Assembly (NCBI RefSeq): GCF_024400215.1
Contig: NZ_CP053748.1
Coordinates: 1,364,001-1,428,000 of the forward strand
Length of the DNA stretch: 64,000 nucleotides
Origin: Massilia sp. erpn
GTDB taxonomy: Bacteria; Pseudomonadota; Gammaproteobacteria; Burkholderiales; Burkholderiaceae_D
Direction: 5' to 3'
Within the stretch, counting starts at the first letter, position 1. Every line of letters starts with the position of its first letter. The translations under genes were made by a program, and so were the position numbers. The notes under the pieces were generated by a model. The model was not told where the DNA came from. It did no database searches and saw only the letters and a program-made list of their open reading frames with translations. This document shows, in pieces, positions 53,699 to 63,410 of this stretch.

Positions 53699-55144
53699 TT
53701 ATTTCTTCGCCGCTTTCTCTTCCGGTTTGGCGGCGGCAGCCACGGGCGCGTCCACCTTGGCCAGTTTGACCGGCAAGCCTTTCAGGTGGTTCAGGGCCTG
53801 GGCCAGCGGGAAGTCTTCCTTGCTGCCGAATTCGATCGGCTTGTGCTTCCTGGCCAGGGCCAGGATGCGCTGTTCTTCCTCCAGCTCATCGACGCGGCCG
53901 TTGCGGCTCTTCACTTCCTCCTCGCCATTGCCGTTGGCCAGATGCTTTTCCAGGTCGGCTTCGCGCAGGCGCAGGCTGTCCAGGCCCTCGCCGTCGGCCG
54001 TATCGTCGATCGCCATATCCGGCACGATGCCCTTGGCCTGGATGGCGCGGCCGTTCGGCGTGTAGTAGCGCGCGGTGGTCAGCTTGACGGCGGTATCGGC
54101 GGTCAGCTGGCGCAGGGTCTGCACCGAGCCCTTGCCGAAGGTCTGGCTGCCCATGACGGTGGCGCGCTTATAGTCCTGCAGGGCGCCCGCCACGATCTCG
54201 GAGGCGGAAGCCGAACCGGAATTGACCAGCACCACCAGCGGCACCGATTTCAGCGCCGCCGGCAGTTTTTGCAATGGGTCGCCAGGATGGCGGCCGGCAT
54301 AGAATTCGGGACGGGCGTACAGGGTCTGCTTGGAATCGAGCAGCTGGCCGTTGGTCGACACCACCACCACGTCCTTGGGCAGGAAGGCGGCCGACACGCC
54401 GATCGCGCCCGGCACCACGCCGCCTGGATCGTTGCGCAGGTCCAGCACCATGCCCTTGATGTTCGGATTCTGGGCGTACAGGGCGGTGACTTTCTTCGCC
54501 ATGTCTTCCACCGTCGGCTCCTGGAACTGGGAGATGCGCAGCCAGGCGTAATCCGGCTCCACCATCTTCGCCTTCACGCTCTGCACGCGGATTTCCTCGC
54601 GCATCACGGGCACCACCACCGGCTTGTCCTCGCCCTTGCGCGACAGGGTCAGCACCAGCTTGGTATGCGGCTCGCCGCGCATTTTCTTGATCGCCTCGTC
54701 CAGCGACAGGCCCTTCATGGGCGCGTTGTCGATGCGGGTGATCAGGTCGCCGGCCTTGATGCCGGCCTTGAAGGCGGGCGAATCCTCGATCGGCGAGACG
54801 ACCTTGACGTAGCCGTCTTCCATGCCCACCTCGATGCCGATGCCGACAAACTTGCCCTGCACCGATTCGCGCATCTCCTTGAAGGCTTTCTTGTCCAGGT
54901 AGACGGAATGGGGATCGAGCGAGGACACCATGCCGGCGATCGCTTCCTGCACCAGCTTCTTGTCGTCCACGTCTTCCACGTAGTCGGACTTGATCAGGCC
55001 GAAGACGTCGGACAGCTGGCGCAGCTCCTCGAGCGGCAAGGGCGTGCCAGATTTCTGCGCAATGGCGGAAAACTGCATAGAAGCGGCCACGCCGGCCACC
55101 ATACCGAGGCCGATCAGGCCCATGCTTTTGAACTTGTTGCCCAT
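53699..55144 (-). CDS. ctpA: S41 C-terminal processing protease
   Basis: A periplasmic serine protease that trims cell-wall enzymes and other envelope proteins. The 481-residue protein has an N-terminal signal/anchor (IGLGMVAGVAASMQF), a PDZ domain (about residues 95-180, GIGIEVGMEDGYVKVVSPIE) and the catalytic domain with Ser in SGSASASE near residue 312 and Lys in QTFGKGSVQT. It follows envC in an operon, an arrangement conserved across proteobacteria. It is clearly distinct from the lipoprotein S41 enzyme at the left end of the window. Confidence 0.96.
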   Translation of the reverse strand: MGNKFKSMGLIGLGMVAGVAASMQFSAIAQKSGTPLPLEELRQLSDVFGLIKSDYVEDVDDKKLVQEAIAGMVSSLDPHSVYLDKKAFKEMRESVQGKFVGIGIEVGMEDGYVKVVSPIEDSPAFKAGIKAGDLITRIDNAPMKGLSLDEAIKKMRGEPHTKLVLTLSRKGEDKPVVVPVMREEIRVQSVKAKMVEPDYAWLRISQFQEPTVEDMAKKVTALYAQNPNIKGMVLDLRNDPGGVVPGAIGVSAAFLPKDVVVVSTNGQLLDSKQTLYARPEFYAGRHPGDPLQKLPAALKSVPLVVLVNSGSASASEIVAGALQDYKRATVMGSQTFGKGSVQTLRQLTADTAVKLTTARYYTPNGRAIQAKGIVPDMAIDDTADGEGLDSLRLREADLEKHLANGNGEEEVKSRNGRVDELEEEQRILALARKHKPIEFGSKEDFPLAQALNHLKGLPVKLAKVDAPVAAAAKPEEKAAKK

Positions 55145-55160
55145 TATGCTTTCCGCGCCT

Positions 55161-56669
55161 TTAGAATTTCACCCACCCGGCGGGGTCGAATGCCCGGCCC
55201 TGATGCCTTAGCTCAAAGTATAAACCGGTTTCCTCGTTGCCACCGGTGTTTCCCGCCGCGGCGATCGGATCGCCGGTCTTGACCACGTCGCCCGGACGTT
55301 TCAGCAGGCTCTCGTTAAAGCCGTACACGCTCATATACTGGCCGCCATGGTCGATCACGATCAGGTTGCCGAAGCCGCGCAGCCAGTTGGCGAAGACCAC
55401 GCGCCCGCCGGCCACGGCATGCACTTCCGCCCCTTCGCTGGAGCGGATGAAAACCCCCTTCCAGCTCGGACCATCGCCGCGCCGCGCGCCGAAGCGCGCC
55501 GCCAGCTTGCCCGCCACCGGCGGCCGCATCTGCCCCTTGAGCGCAGCGAATGCGCCGTCCGGCGCGGCCGGCGCCAGCGCGATATCGGAGGGACGGGCGG
55601 CCGGCTGCGGCGCCGGTTCCGGCGTGCGCGCCGCCACTTTCGGCTCGTCGGCGTCGATCGGATCGGGTTTGAATGGTTTTTCGGCCGGTTTCGGCTCCAC
55701 CGGCCGGGTCTCGGACGGCTTGGCGCCCGGCTTGCGGTTTTGCTGGGCCAGGCGCTCGCGCTCCTCTTTCGCGGCCTTGGCGCGGGCCAGGGCCAGCGCC
55801 TTCGCTTCGGCGTCCGCCTTGGCCTTGGCGGCGCGCGCGGCGGCCAATTGCTCCTGGCGTTTCTTCTCGGCGGCGGCGGCGCGCGCCTGCTCTTCGATCA
55901 ATTTGTTCAGGCGTTCGATCAGGCCGGACATGCGCTGCTCGTCGCGTTCCAGATCGCCCGCTTCCTTGCGCTGGGCCACCAGCTTTTTCGACAGTTGGGA
56001 CAGGAGGCCGGCGCGGCGCGCCTTTTCCTGTTCCAGCACGCTTTTCTGCTGGCGCTCTTCCTGCGCGATTTCTTCCAGCTCATCCTTGGCGTTCTGCGCC
56101 TCGGCCTGGTTATTCTCCACCGCTTTCAGGTTGGCGCGCAGCGATTCCAGCAGGCGCGCCTGGGCCTGCGACACATAGGCCATCAATTGCAGTTCGCGGT
56201 TGATGCGGTTCGGGTTGTCGCCCGACAGCAGCAGCTTGATGCGGTCTTCATTGCCCGCCACGTACTGCTCGCGCAGCAGCTTGGCCAGCTGCTGCTTCTG
56301 CTGCGCCGTCACGCCCTGCAGGCGCGCATGCTCGGCACCCAGCTGCTGCAGGCGGCCATTGGTCTCGCCCTGTTCGGCGGCCAGCTCGCGCAGCGAACGG
56401 TTGGCGTTGGAGATCGCCTCCTCCGATTCGGCCAGGGTGTCGGCCGCGTCGTCCTTGGCGCTCTCGGTCTTGCTGATGTCGCGCTTGAGCGCCGTCAGCT
56501 TCTGCTGCAGCGCGTTGCGCTCGGTTTCGGCGGCCTGCTTTTGCTTGCTGCGCTCCGTGGGACGGGGCGCGGCGCCGGCCGGCCCGGCCGCCAGCCCCGC
56601 CAATAAGGCGGCCAGCAGCAGGGACAGCCCGCGCCGCGCGCCGGCGCGGCGGGTGAAGAACTGCATCAT
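55161..56669 (-). CDS. envC: Murein hydrolase activator EnvC
   Basis: Periplasmic activator of the AmiA/AmiB amidases at division. The 502-residue protein has a signal peptide, a long coiled coil (about 35-270), an Ala/Lys/Pro-rich linker (about 270-375) and a C-terminal LytM domain. As in E. coli EnvC, the M23 zinc ligands are missing: WKGVFI stands where HxxxD would be and YFELRHQG replaces HxH, so the domain should be catalytically inactive. It lies six bases from gpmA and 16 from ctpA. Confidence 0.94.
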   Translation of the reverse strand: MMQFFTRRAGARRGLSLLLAALLAGLAAGPAGAAPRPTERSKQKQAAETERNALQQKLTALKRDISKTESAKDDAADTLAESEEAISNANRSLRELAAEQGETNGRLQQLGAEHARLQGVTAQQKQQLAKLLREQYVAGNEDRIKLLLSGDNPNRINRELQLMAYVSQAQARLLESLRANLKAVENNQAEAQNAKDELEEIAQEERQQKSVLEQEKARRAGLLSQLSKKLVAQRKEAGDLERDEQRMSGLIERLNKLIEEQARAAAAEKKRQEQLAAARAAKAKADAEAKALALARAKAAKEERERLAQQNRKPGAKPSETRPVEPKPAEKPFKPDPIDADEPKVAARTPEPAPQPAARPSDIALAPAAPDGAFAALKGQMRPPVAGKLAARFGARRGDGPSWKGVFIRSSEGAEVHAVAGGRVVFANWLRGFGNLIVIDHGGQYMSVYGFNESLLKRPGDVVKTGDPIAAAGNTGGNEETGLYFELRHQGRAFDPAGWVKF

Positions 56670-56675
56670 CGGGTT

Positions 56676-57422
56676 TTACTTCGCCTTGCCCTGGTTGGCC
56701 ACGGCGGCTTGCGCGGCGGCGATGGCGGCGGCGTCGCCCAGATAGTAGTGGCGGATCGGCTTCAGCGCGGCGTCCAGCTCATACACCAGGGGCTGGCCGT
56801 TGGGGATGTTCAGGCCGACGATTTCCTCGTCGCTGATCCCGTCCAGCATCTTGATCAGGGCACGCAGGCTGTTGCCGTGGGCCGAAATGATGATCTGCTT
56901 GCCGGCGCGGATGGCCGGGGCGATTTCGTCGTCCCAGGCCGGCATCACGCGCGCCACGGTGTCTTTCAGGCATTCGGTCAGCGGGATGCTGTCCTTTGGC
57001 AGGCCGGTGTAGCGCGGGTCGTTGAAGGAGGCGCGGTCGTCGCCCGCTTCCAGCGCCGGCGGCGGCGTGTCGTAGCTGCGGCGCCAGACCAGCACCTGCG
57101 CGTCGCCGTATTTGGCGGCGGTTTCACCCTTGTCCAGGCCTTGCAGGGCGCCGTAGTGGCGCTCGTTCAGGCGCCAGTCATGCTTGATCGGCAGGTACAT
57201 CAGGTCCATCTCGTCCAGGGTCAGCCACAGGGTACGGATGGCGCGCTTGAGTACCGAGGTGTAAGCCAGGTCGAACTTGAAACCGGCTTCCTTCAGCACC
57301 TGGCCGGCGATCTTGGCTTCGCCCACGCCTTTTTCGGTCAGGTCCACATCGGTCCAGCCGGTAAAGCGGTTTTCCAGATTCCAGGTGGATTCGCCATGAC
57401 GCATGAAAACAATTTTGTACAT
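56676..57422 (-). CDS. gpmA: 2,3-bisphosphoglycerate-dependent phosphoglycerate mutase
   Basis: Interconverts 3- and 2-phosphoglycerate in glycolysis and gluconeogenesis. The 248-residue protein has the phospho-histidine motif [10 protein letters not shown] (His9), [13 protein letters not shown], the second catalytic His in [10 protein letters not shown], and the C-terminal tail. It is first in the gpmA-envC-ctpA-moeB operon and divergent from the rhodanese-grxC-secB group. Confidence 0.98.
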   Translation of the reverse strand: MYKIVFMRHGESTWNLENRFTGWTDVDLTEKGVGEAKIAGQVLKEAGFKFDLAYTSVLKRAIRTLWLTLDEMDLMYLPIKHDWRLNERHYGALQGLDKGETAAKYGDAQVLVWRRSYDTPPPALEAGDDRASFNDPRYTGLPKDSIPLTECLKDTVARVMPAWDDEIAPAIRAGKQIIISAHGNSLRALIKMLDGISDEEIVGLNIPNGQPLVYELDAALKPIRHYYLGDAAAIAAAQAAVANQGKAK

Positions 57423-57475
57423 AGAGCAATCTTTAAAAGTAAGGGAAATGGGTGGAAAGTGCTAGGCGATGCGGC

Positions 57476-57507
57476 TTGAGCCTGGCTTCAAGCTTCTATT
57501 TTATAAT
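57476..57507 (+). promoter_or_regulatory. Rhodanese/gpmA divergent promoter region
   Basis: A perfect TATAAT (57502-57507, plus) lies 30 bases before the rhodanese GTG; its -35 (TTGAGC at 57476) is distant at 20 bases. On the minus strand a TAAAAT with TTGAAC could serve gpmA, so the two promoters overlap. Confidence 0.45.
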
Positions 57508-57537
57508 GCGCGGATTCAGTTCAACCATTGGAAAACC

Positions 57538-57939
57538 GTGAAATTCATTCTTGACCATATTTTTCTGATCGCCATCGTCGTGTTGTCGGGCGGCGCCCTG
57601 CTCGCTCCACTGCTCACCCAGCGCGGGAAAAAAGCCACGCCGCTGGAGGTGACGCAGTTGATAAACCGCGGTAAAGCCACCATTGTGGATGTACGCGACG
57701 CGGCAGCCTTTGCCGGCGGCCATCTGCCGGATGCGAAACATATTCCGGTGGCCGAGCTGGCCAAGCGCAGCGGCGAGCTGGAGAAGTTCAAGAGCAAGAC
57801 CATTGTCGTCGTATGCGAAAAAGGCGCGCGCGCTCCGGCCGCCGCCAGCATCCTGGGCAAAGCCGGTTTCGGCGATGTGGTCGCGCTCGAAGGCGGCCAG
57901 GCCGCTTGGCAGAGCCAAGGCCTGCCGCTGAAAAAATAA
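57538..57939 (+). CDS. Rhodanese-like protein with membrane anchor
   Basis: A 133-residue protein with a single N-terminal membrane helix (FILDHIFLIAIVVLSGGALL) and a rhodanese domain. The active-site Cys93 is in CEKGAR, preceded by TIVDVRDAAAFAGGHLPDAKHIP. It resembles E. coli YibN, which neighbours grxC and secB there too. The start is GTG, with TATAAT 30 bases upstream. It may handle sulfur transfer or membrane-linked thiol chemistry; the substrate is not known. Confidence 0.92.
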   Translation: MKFILDHIFLIAIVVLSGGALLAPLLTQRGKKATPLEVTQLINRGKATIVDVRDAAAFAGGHLPDAKHIPVAELAKRSGELEKFKSKTIVVVCEKGARAPAAASILGKAGFGDVVALEGGQAAWQSQGLPLKK

Positions 57940-57967
57940 GCACGTTCAAGAAAACAAGGAATCCGCC

Positions 57968-58231
57968 ATGACCGCGAATGTCACGATGTACACCACCGCC
58001 GTTTGCCCCTACTGCGTGCGCGCCGAGCGCCTGCTGGAAGCCAAGGGCGTGACGCAGATCGACAAGATCCGCGTCGATCTCGACCCGGCCCAGCGCCAGC
58101 TGATGATGGAAAAGACCGGTCGCCGCACCGTGCCGCAAATCTATATCGGCGAGACCCATGTGGGCGGTTTCGACGATCTGCACGCGCTGGACCAGGCCGG
58201 CGGCCTGACCCCCTTGTTAAACGGCCAATAA
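57968..58231 (+). CDS. grxC: Glutaredoxin 3
   Basis: A small dithiol oxidoreductase that reduces disulfides with glutathione. The 87-residue protein has the active site CPYC at residues 13-16, the cis-Pro TVPQIYI and the glutathione-site GGFDDLHAL. AAGGA precedes the ATG. It is co-transcribed with the rhodanese gene (28-base gap). Confidence 0.97.
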   Translation: MTANVTMYTTAVCPYCVRAERLLEAKGVTQIDKIRVDLDPAQRQLMMEKTGRRTVPQIYIGETHVGGFDDLHALDQAGGLTPLLNGQ

Positions 58232-58284
58232 GCACCAGATAGCAACATGGATCAAGCCAACGCCATGCCGCAAGGCGGAAAACG

Positions 58285-58312
58285 TTGGCAGCCATATTGG
58301 TTTTGATACAAT
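58285..58312 (+). promoter_or_regulatory. secB promoter
   Basis: TTGGCA (58285-58290), a 16-base spacer and TACAAT (58307-58312) preceded by TGA, an extended -10. The predicted start near 58319 leaves an 84-base leader before secB. Confidence 0.65.
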
Positions 58313-58402
58313 TGCCGTCGCGTTTGATTTGGGCTGCCAAGCCTGGCCAAGCACTTAAACCATATCCGGGCGTCTAGCCCACTATCATATCGAAAGCGTT
58401 CC

Positions 58403-58885
58403 ATGTCTGACGAAAACCTGCAACCCGTATTCCAAATCCAACGCGTCTACCTGAAAGACATGTCGCTGGAACAGCCTAACTCCCCAGCCATCTTCCTGGA
58501 ACAGGATGCGCCGACCATCGAAGTGGCGCTGGACGTGGGCGCCGAGCCGCTGGCCGAAGGCATCTACGAATCGACCGTGACCATCACCGTGACCGCCAAG
58601 GTCAAGGACAAAGTGGCCTTCCTGGTCGAAGGCAAGCAAGCCGGCATCTTCGAAGCGCGCAATATCCCAGCCGAACAGCTGGACCCGCTGCTCGGCATCG
58701 GCTGCCCGAACATCGTGTACCCTTACCTGCGCGCCAACATCGCCGATACGATCACCCGCGCCGGCTTCCCGCCTGTGCACCTGGCTGAGATCAACTTCGA
58801 AGTGTTCTACCAGCAGCGTCTGCAAGCGATCGCCGAACAGCAAGCCGCCACCGCGGCCGCCGACGGCAGCGCGACCGTACAGTAA
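58403..58885 (+). CDS. secB: Protein-export chaperone SecB
   Basis: Tetrameric cytosolic chaperone that delivers unfolded preproteins to SecA. The 160-residue protein has the family's core [40 protein letters not shown], and the C-terminal [19 protein letters not shown]. Two hairpins follow its stop. Position next to grxC and gpsA is conserved in beta- and gammaproteobacteria. Confidence 0.98.
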   Translation: MSDENLQPVFQIQRVYLKDMSLEQPNSPAIFLEQDAPTIEVALDVGAEPLAEGIYESTVTITVTAKVKDKVAFLVEGKQAGIFEARNIPAEQLDPLLGIGCPNIVYPYLRANIADTITRAGFPPVHLAEINFEVFYQQRLQAIAEQQAATAAADGSATVQ

Positions 58886-58907
58886 TCCTGTCGCGCTCCT
58901 TCCGGTA

Positions 58908-58966
58908 CCGCCAGCCAAGCTGGCGGCGCCGTATTTCAAAGGCCCTCGTGGCCTTTGCTTATTTTT
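58908..58966 (+). terminator. Tandem hairpins with intrinsic terminator after secB
   Basis: The first stem is CCGCCAGC/GCTGGCGG (58908-58915 with 58919-58926). The second is CAAAGGCC, loop CTCGT, GGCCTTTG (58937-58957), followed by CTTATTTTT. The second is a good intrinsic terminator and argues against the GTG at 58948 being a start codon. Confidence 0.75.
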
Positions 58967-58977
58967 GCGAGAACAAT

Positions 58978-59427
58978 TTGGTAACGACCGTTTCCCGTTT
59001 GATATTGGGGGCCGCCTGCCTGCTGGCCAGCGCCGCGAGCAGCGCGCTCGACTTCAAATCGGTGGGCGCAGCGCCCGCCGTGCTGTATGACGCGCCATCG
59101 ACCAAGGGCGGCAAACTGTTCGTGGTGCCGCGCGGCGCCCCGCTCGAAGTGGTGCTCACTTACGGCGACTGGGTCAAGGTGCGCGACGTCAGCGGCGACC
59201 TGGCCTGGACCGAGGCGCGCGGCCTGAGCGCCAAGCGCACCCTGATGGTGCGCGTGCCGAACGCCAAGGTGCGCGCCGCCGCCGAGGATGGCGCGGCCAT
59301 TGTCTTCAGCGCCGACAAGGGCGTGCTGCTGGAGCTGGCGGAAGCGGGCGGCAACGGCTGGCTCAAGGTGCGCCACCGCGACGGCCTGACCGGCTATGTG
59401 AAGAGCAGCGAAGTCTGGGGCAATTGA
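58978..59427 (+). CDS. Exported SH3-domain protein
   Basis: A 149-residue protein with a signal peptide ([18 protein letters not shown]) and tandem bacterial SH3-like segments ([59 protein letters not shown]). Such domains usually bind cell-wall peptides. The TTG at 58978 is preferred over GTG at 58948, which lies inside the secB terminator hairpin. gpsA starts two bases after its stop. Confidence 0.82.
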   Translation: MVTTVSRLILGAACLLASAASSALDFKSVGAAPAVLYDAPSTKGGKLFVVPRGAPLEVVLTYGDWVKVRDVSGDLAWTEARGLSAKRTLMVRVPNAKVRAAAEDGAAIVFSADKGVLLELAEAGGNGWLKVRHRDGLTGYVKSSEVWGN

Positions 59428-59429
59428 AT

Positions 59430-60479
59430 ATGCAGGCAAGTCAAACGACAGCGCCACGGCGCAAGGTGGCGGTCCTGGGCGCCGGCGCCTGGGGCACGGC
59501 GGTGGCGATCGCCGTCGCCGCCCGCCACAATGTGCTGCTGTGGGGCCGCAACGGCGCCGCCATGCAGGCCATGGCCGCCGCGCGCGAAAACAGCGCCTAC
59601 CTGCCCGGCTTCCCGCTGCCGGACAGCCTGCAGGTGGGCGCCGATTTCGACGCCGCCGTGGCCTACGCCGGCAGCGACGGCTTGCTGATCGCCGCCTGCC
59701 CGGTGGCCGGCCTGCGCCCGCTGCTGCAGGCGCTCAAGGGGCGCGCCATTCCCAACCTGGTCTGGCTGTGCAAGGGCTTCGAATACGAAACCGGCCTGCT
59801 GCCGCACCAGATTTTCGCTGACATCCTGGGTGATGCCATTCCCGGCGGCGCCCTGTCCGGCCCCTCCTTCGCGCAGGAAGTGGCGCGCGGCCTGCCCTGC
59901 GCGCTGACCATTGCCAGCGCTTCGCCCGCCCTGTGCGAACTGGTGGTGGGCACAGTGCATGGCGGCTCCATGCGCGTGTATTCGAGCGACGATCTGGTCG
60001 GCGTGGAAGTGGGCGGCGCGGTCAAGAACGTGCTGGCCATCGCCACCGGCGCGGCCGACGGCCTGGGCCTGGGCCTGAATGCGCGCGCCGCGCTGATCAC
60101 GCGCGGCCTGGCCGAAATCACCCGCCTCGGCACCACGCTGGGCGGCAAGCTGGAAACCTTCATGGGCCTGACCGGCATGGGCGACCTGATCCTGACCTGC
60201 ACCGGCGACCTGTCGCGCAACCGGCGCGTCGGCTTGGGCCTGGCCCAGGGCAAGGCACTGGAGGCCATCGTCAAGGAACTGGGCCATGTGGCCGAAGGCG
60301 TGCCTTGCGCCAAGGCCGTGCGCGAACTGGCGGGCCGGCTTGGCGTCGACATGCCGATCACGCAAGCCGTGGCCAGCGTGCTGTTCGACGGCCAGCAGCT
60401 GCAGGCCACCGTCGCGCGCCTGCTGGCGCGCGATCCGCGCGGCGAAGGCTTGGACGGCCTCAGTCCTTCAGCAAAATAG
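59430..60479 (+). CDS. gpsA: Glycerol-3-phosphate dehydrogenase [NAD(P)+]
   Basis: Reduces dihydroxyacetone phosphate to sn-glycerol-3-phosphate for phospholipid synthesis. The 349-residue protein has the Rossmann [14 protein letters not shown] near residue 17, [23 protein letters not shown], the catalytic Lys in [12 protein letters not shown] and [13 protein letters not shown]. The 3' end overlaps the convergent cupin gene by 20 bases. Confidence 0.97.
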   Translation: MQASQTTAPRRKVAVLGAGAWGTAVAIAVAARHNVLLWGRNGAAMQAMAAARENSAYLPGFPLPDSLQVGADFDAAVAYAGSDGLLIAACPVAGLRPLLQALKGRAIPNLVWLCKGFEYETGLLPHQIFADILGDAIPGGALSGPSFAQEVARGLPCALTIASASPALCELVVGTVHGGSMRVYSSDDLVGVEVGGAVKNVLAIATGAADGLGLGLNARAALITRGLAEITRLGTTLGGKLETFMGLTGMGDLILTCTGDLSRNRRVGLGLAQGKALEAIVKELGHVAEGVPCAKAVRELAGRLGVDMPITQAVASVLFDGQQLQATVARLLARDPRGEGLDGLSPSAK

Positions 60480-60789
60480 TCAGCAGGGCCAGCGAGTCCC
60501 GCAGCGCCCGCACGGCGTGCGGCGCGCCGCCTTCGAGGAAGAGCATTTCGCCGCCGCGCAGCAGCACACCACGGCCGTAAGCGTCGACCTCGATCTCGCC
60601 CTGCAGGCATTGCAGGGTGATCTCCCCCGCCACCTTATGCTCGGGCAGGCCTTTGCCGGCCGGCAGCACCATGCGTATCAATTCCATCTGCGCCGTCTTG
60701 CGCAGGGCGATCGAGGAAAATTGCGACAAGTCTTCGCTCTCGCGCTGAATCACGATGACTTCTCCGGACGCTGCGTGCTGTAGTGCCAT
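60460..60789 (-). CDS. Cupin-domain protein
   Basis: A 109-residue single-domain cupin. Core strands are [19 protein letters not shown] and the second motif PHAV with [17 protein letters not shown]. The usual metal-binding His pair is reduced: EHKVAGE gives one His and Glu, and PHAV the last. The fold could still bind a metal or small ligand. The function is unknown. It ends inside the gpsA 3' end on the opposite strand. Confidence 0.83.
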   Translation of the reverse strand: MALQHAASGEVIVIQRESEDLSQFSSIALRKTAQMELIRMVLPAGKGLPEHKVAGEITLQCLQGEIEVDAYGRGVLLRGGEMLFLEGGAPHAVRALRDSLALLTILLKD

Positions 60790-60858
60790 GGCGGGCCTCT
60801 CTGTGCTCGGTGAATGGCCCTATGGTAGCAGGAGCGGGCGGGCCGCGGCGCGGCCGTA

Positions 60859-60886
60859 TTGCCGAGCTGTAGCCATGTTCTATAAT
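60859..60886 (+). promoter_or_regulatory. Promoter of the histidine kinase gene
   Basis: TTGCCG (60859-60864), 16-base spacer and a perfect TATAAT (60881-60886). The start codon follows 23 bases later with GGAGGG in front. Confidence 0.65.
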
Positions 60887-60909
60887 GAGGCAGCCAATGG
60901 AGGGAACTG

Positions 60910-62706
60910 ATGGGTGCTCTCGAAGTGATCGATACGCGGACGCTGACCGTCGCCGACGAGGTGGCGCATAAATGGCAGGGCATCCTGGACCTGATCGCGC
61001 GCCTGGTGCAGGTGCCGGCCGCCCTCATCATGAAGGTCGAGCCGCCGCAGATCAAGGTCTTCCTCTCCAGCCATTCCGATGGCAATCCCTACGAAGAGCA
61101 CGAGCTGGCCCCGCTCGGCACCGGCCTGTATTGCGAAACCGTGATGGCCAGGCGCGCCCCGCTGCTGGTGCCGAATGCACTGGGCGACAGCGACTGGTGC
61201 GAGAACCCCGACATCAAGCTTGGCATGATTTCCTATATGGGCCTGCCCCTGGTCTGGCCCAACGATCACGTGTTCGGCACCATCTGCGTGCTCGATCGCC
61301 AGGAAAACGCCTACAGCAACAACTTCCTCCAGCTGCTGCAGCAATTTCGCGGCATCGTCGAAAACGACCTGAAACAGATCTACGACACGCAGCGCCGCAG
61401 TTTCGAGGATGCCGCCCTGCGCGCCGACGAGGCCGAGCGCGTGCGGCGCGAATTCATCCAGCTGCGCGCCGGCGAGCAGCGCGCCCTGGCCGCCCTGCAG
61501 GAGAGCGAGCGGCGCTGGCATTTCGCGCTGGAAGGCGCAGGCGACGGCGTGTGGGACTGGGATCTGCCGAAAGACACGGTGTTCTATTCCAAGCGCTGCG
61601 TCGAGCTGCTCGGCCTGCCGCCGGAGCGCGCCGTGCACCGCTTCGGCGAATGGCAGCAATACATCCATCCCGAGGATCTGGCGGCGGCCATGGCCGCCAT
61701 CGACGTCGGCCTGCAAAGTCCGGCCGCCACCTTCGCCTCCGAGCACCGCTTCCGCGTGCAAGACAAGTGGGAGTGGCTGCTGGTGCGCGGCATGGTGGTC
61801 AGCCGCAACGCGCTGGGCCAGCCGCTGCGCATGATCGGCACCTGCTCCAACATCACGCTGCGCAAACAGGCGCAGGTGGACCTGCAGGCCCTCAACGAAC
61901 ATCTGGAAGAACGGGTGGCCGAACGCAGCGCCGAATTGCAGAAGGCAATGGAGCAGATCGCCATCACCGAGAAGATGGCGTCGCTGGGGCGCCTGGTGGC
62001 CGGCATCGCCCACGAACTGAATACGCCGGTGGGCAATGCCGTGCTCACCTCCTCCACCCTGGTGGAATGGATAGGACAACTGGAACGCCAGGCCGCCAGC
62101 AAGCAGCTCACCCACAGCGCGCTCGACGAGTTTCTGCAGCAGGGCAAGGCGGCCTGCGAACTGATCGAGCGCAATGCCACGCGCGCCAGCAATCTGATCG
62201 CCAGCTTCAAGCAGATCGCCGTCGACCAGAGCACGCAGCAGCGGCGCGAATTCGAACTGCACCAGGCGGTGCACGACGTGGTGGCCGCGCTCGGTCCCTC
62301 GCTGCGGCGCGCCCGCATCGAGCTGCAGCTCGATGTCGCGCCCGGCATCGCCATGGACAGCTATCCCGGCCACATCGAACAGATCATCGCCAATCTGGCC
62401 GCCAATTCCATCACCCATGCCTTCAACACCAAGGACGAGGAGCGCCGCGTGCGCCTGTCGGCCAGCGCCAGCGAAGACGAGGTGGAACTGGTCTACGAAG
62501 ACAATGGCTGCGGCATCGATCCGGCCATCCAGCCGCATGTCTTCGAACCGTTCTACACCACCCGCCTGGGCCAGGGCAGCAATGGCCTGGGCCTCTCGAT
62601 CGTCCACAACATCGCGCAAGCCGTCCTGAAAGGCAGCATTCATCTTGAAAGCGAGCCGGACCAGGGCGTCCGTTTCCGCTTCCGGCTGCCGCGCCGCCTC
62701 GCTTGA
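60910..62706 (+). CDS. GAF-PAS hybrid sensor histidine kinase (soluble)
   Basis: A 598-residue cytoplasmic sensor. It has an N-terminal GAF domain (about 20-165, GTGLYCETVM, YMGLPLVWPNDHVFGTICVLD), a linker coil, a PAS domain (about 195-325, WHFALEGAGDGVWDWDLP), a second coil, a dimerisation domain with His368 in GIAHELNTPVG, and a HATPase domain with N-box NLAANSI, G1 DNGCGIDP and G2 GLGLSIV. HELNTP places it in the HPK4-like group. No transmembrane segments are seen, and there is no response regulator nearby, so it may act with a distant partner. Confidence 0.93.
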   Translation: MGALEVIDTRTLTVADEVAHKWQGILDLIARLVQVPAALIMKVEPPQIKVFLSSHSDGNPYEEHELAPLGTGLYCETVMARRAPLLVPNALGDSDWCENPDIKLGMISYMGLPLVWPNDHVFGTICVLDRQENAYSNNFLQLLQQFRGIVENDLKQIYDTQRRSFEDAALRADEAERVRREFIQLRAGEQRALAALQESERRWHFALEGAGDGVWDWDLPKDTVFYSKRCVELLGLPPERAVHRFGEWQQYIHPEDLAAAMAAIDVGLQSPAATFASEHRFRVQDKWEWLLVRGMVVSRNALGQPLRMIGTCSNITLRKQAQVDLQALNEHLEERVAERSAELQKAMEQIAITEKMASLGRLVAGIAHELNTPVGNAVLTSSTLVEWIGQLERQAASKQLTHSALDEFLQQGKAACELIERNATRASNLIASFKQIAVDQSTQQRREFELHQAVHDVVAALGPSLRRARIELQLDVAPGIAMDSYPGHIEQIIANLAANSITHAFNTKDEERRVRLSASASEDEVELVYEDNGCGIDPAIQPHVFEPFYTTRLGQGSNGLGLSIVHNIAQAVLKGSIHLESEPDQGVRFRFRLPRRLA

Positions 62707-62920
62707 TAATTAATTGTCGAAGCGCTCATCAAGTTTGCAAACCAGTACTGGGTGTTAGCAGGAAGGCCCGTGTTTACTGGCCTCCTGCGATTTCGCGCGC
62801 ACAATTGCCGCCACTTTTTTAGGCAGCTTTTTTTGATTTATGCGACACTGTGCGCTCCATGGCTGAGATCGTTTTTACCGGACGCCGCCATGTTTTTCTT
62901 TTTTGGACAGACACTTAGCA

Positions 62921-63406
62921 ATGATGCATTCGAGCGATACTCCCCTGGTCTCCGCAGCCCCTGATGCGGATACGGCAGGCACCGGCAGCCCTGCCCTTAC
63001 GCGCCGCCACTTCATCAAATTCGCGGCAGCCGGCGCCGGCAGCATTGCCCTGCAGGCTTGCGGCGGTGGCGGTGGCGGCAACGCCACCACCAGCGGCGTC
63101 ACACCTACGACGCCGCCACCCACGACTCCGCCCACCACGACCAATCCGCCCACGACCAATCCACCGACCGGCGCCGGCAGCACGCCGGTGTGGAGTGCGA
63201 TTCCCACCCTGACCTTCACCCTCGGCGTGGCGGGCAGCATGCCGATCGGCCAGTATGTGAGCGGCAATGTGGCCGCGATCCGCCTCAACGAAATCGAACT
63301 GCCCGAAGGCGTGATCTACAACGACCTGACCCGTTCCTTCGATTACGACGGCGTGGGCGGCCTCGCCAGCGTGGATGGCTTTGTGCTGACCGCTACCGGA
63401 GCGTAA
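62921..63406 (+). CDS. Tat-exported lipoprotein, N-terminal part of a probable split gene
   Basis: A 161-residue protein with a Tat signal (RRHFIKFAAAGAGSIAL, twin Arg at 28-29) and lipobox LQAC (Cys47), followed by a Gly run and a Thr/Pro-rich linker. The C-terminal 65 residues resemble a putative Ig-like (He_PIG type) domain (LNEIELPEGVIYNDLTRSFD, DGFVLTATGA) that ends abruptly before its last strand. The missing strand, SVSNPFSIQI, is the beginning of the next frame, so a single base gain at or near 63404 probably splits one gene. A different reading is two coupled genes with an AAGG site before the second ATG. Confidence 0.7.
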   Translation: MMHSSDTPLVSAAPDADTAGTGSPALTRRHFIKFAAAGAGSIALQACGGGGGGNATTSGVTPTTPPPTTPPTTTNPPTTNPPTGAGSTPVWSAIPTLTFTLGVAGSMPIGQYVSGNVAAIRLNEIELPEGVIYNDLTRSFDYDGVGGLASVDGFVLTATGA

Positions 63407-63410
63407 GGCG

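Noticed and set aside
58948..58977. GTG at 58948 as the SH3 protein start.
   Set aside because: It lies inside a stem-loop terminator after secB; TTG at 58978 gives a normal signal peptide.
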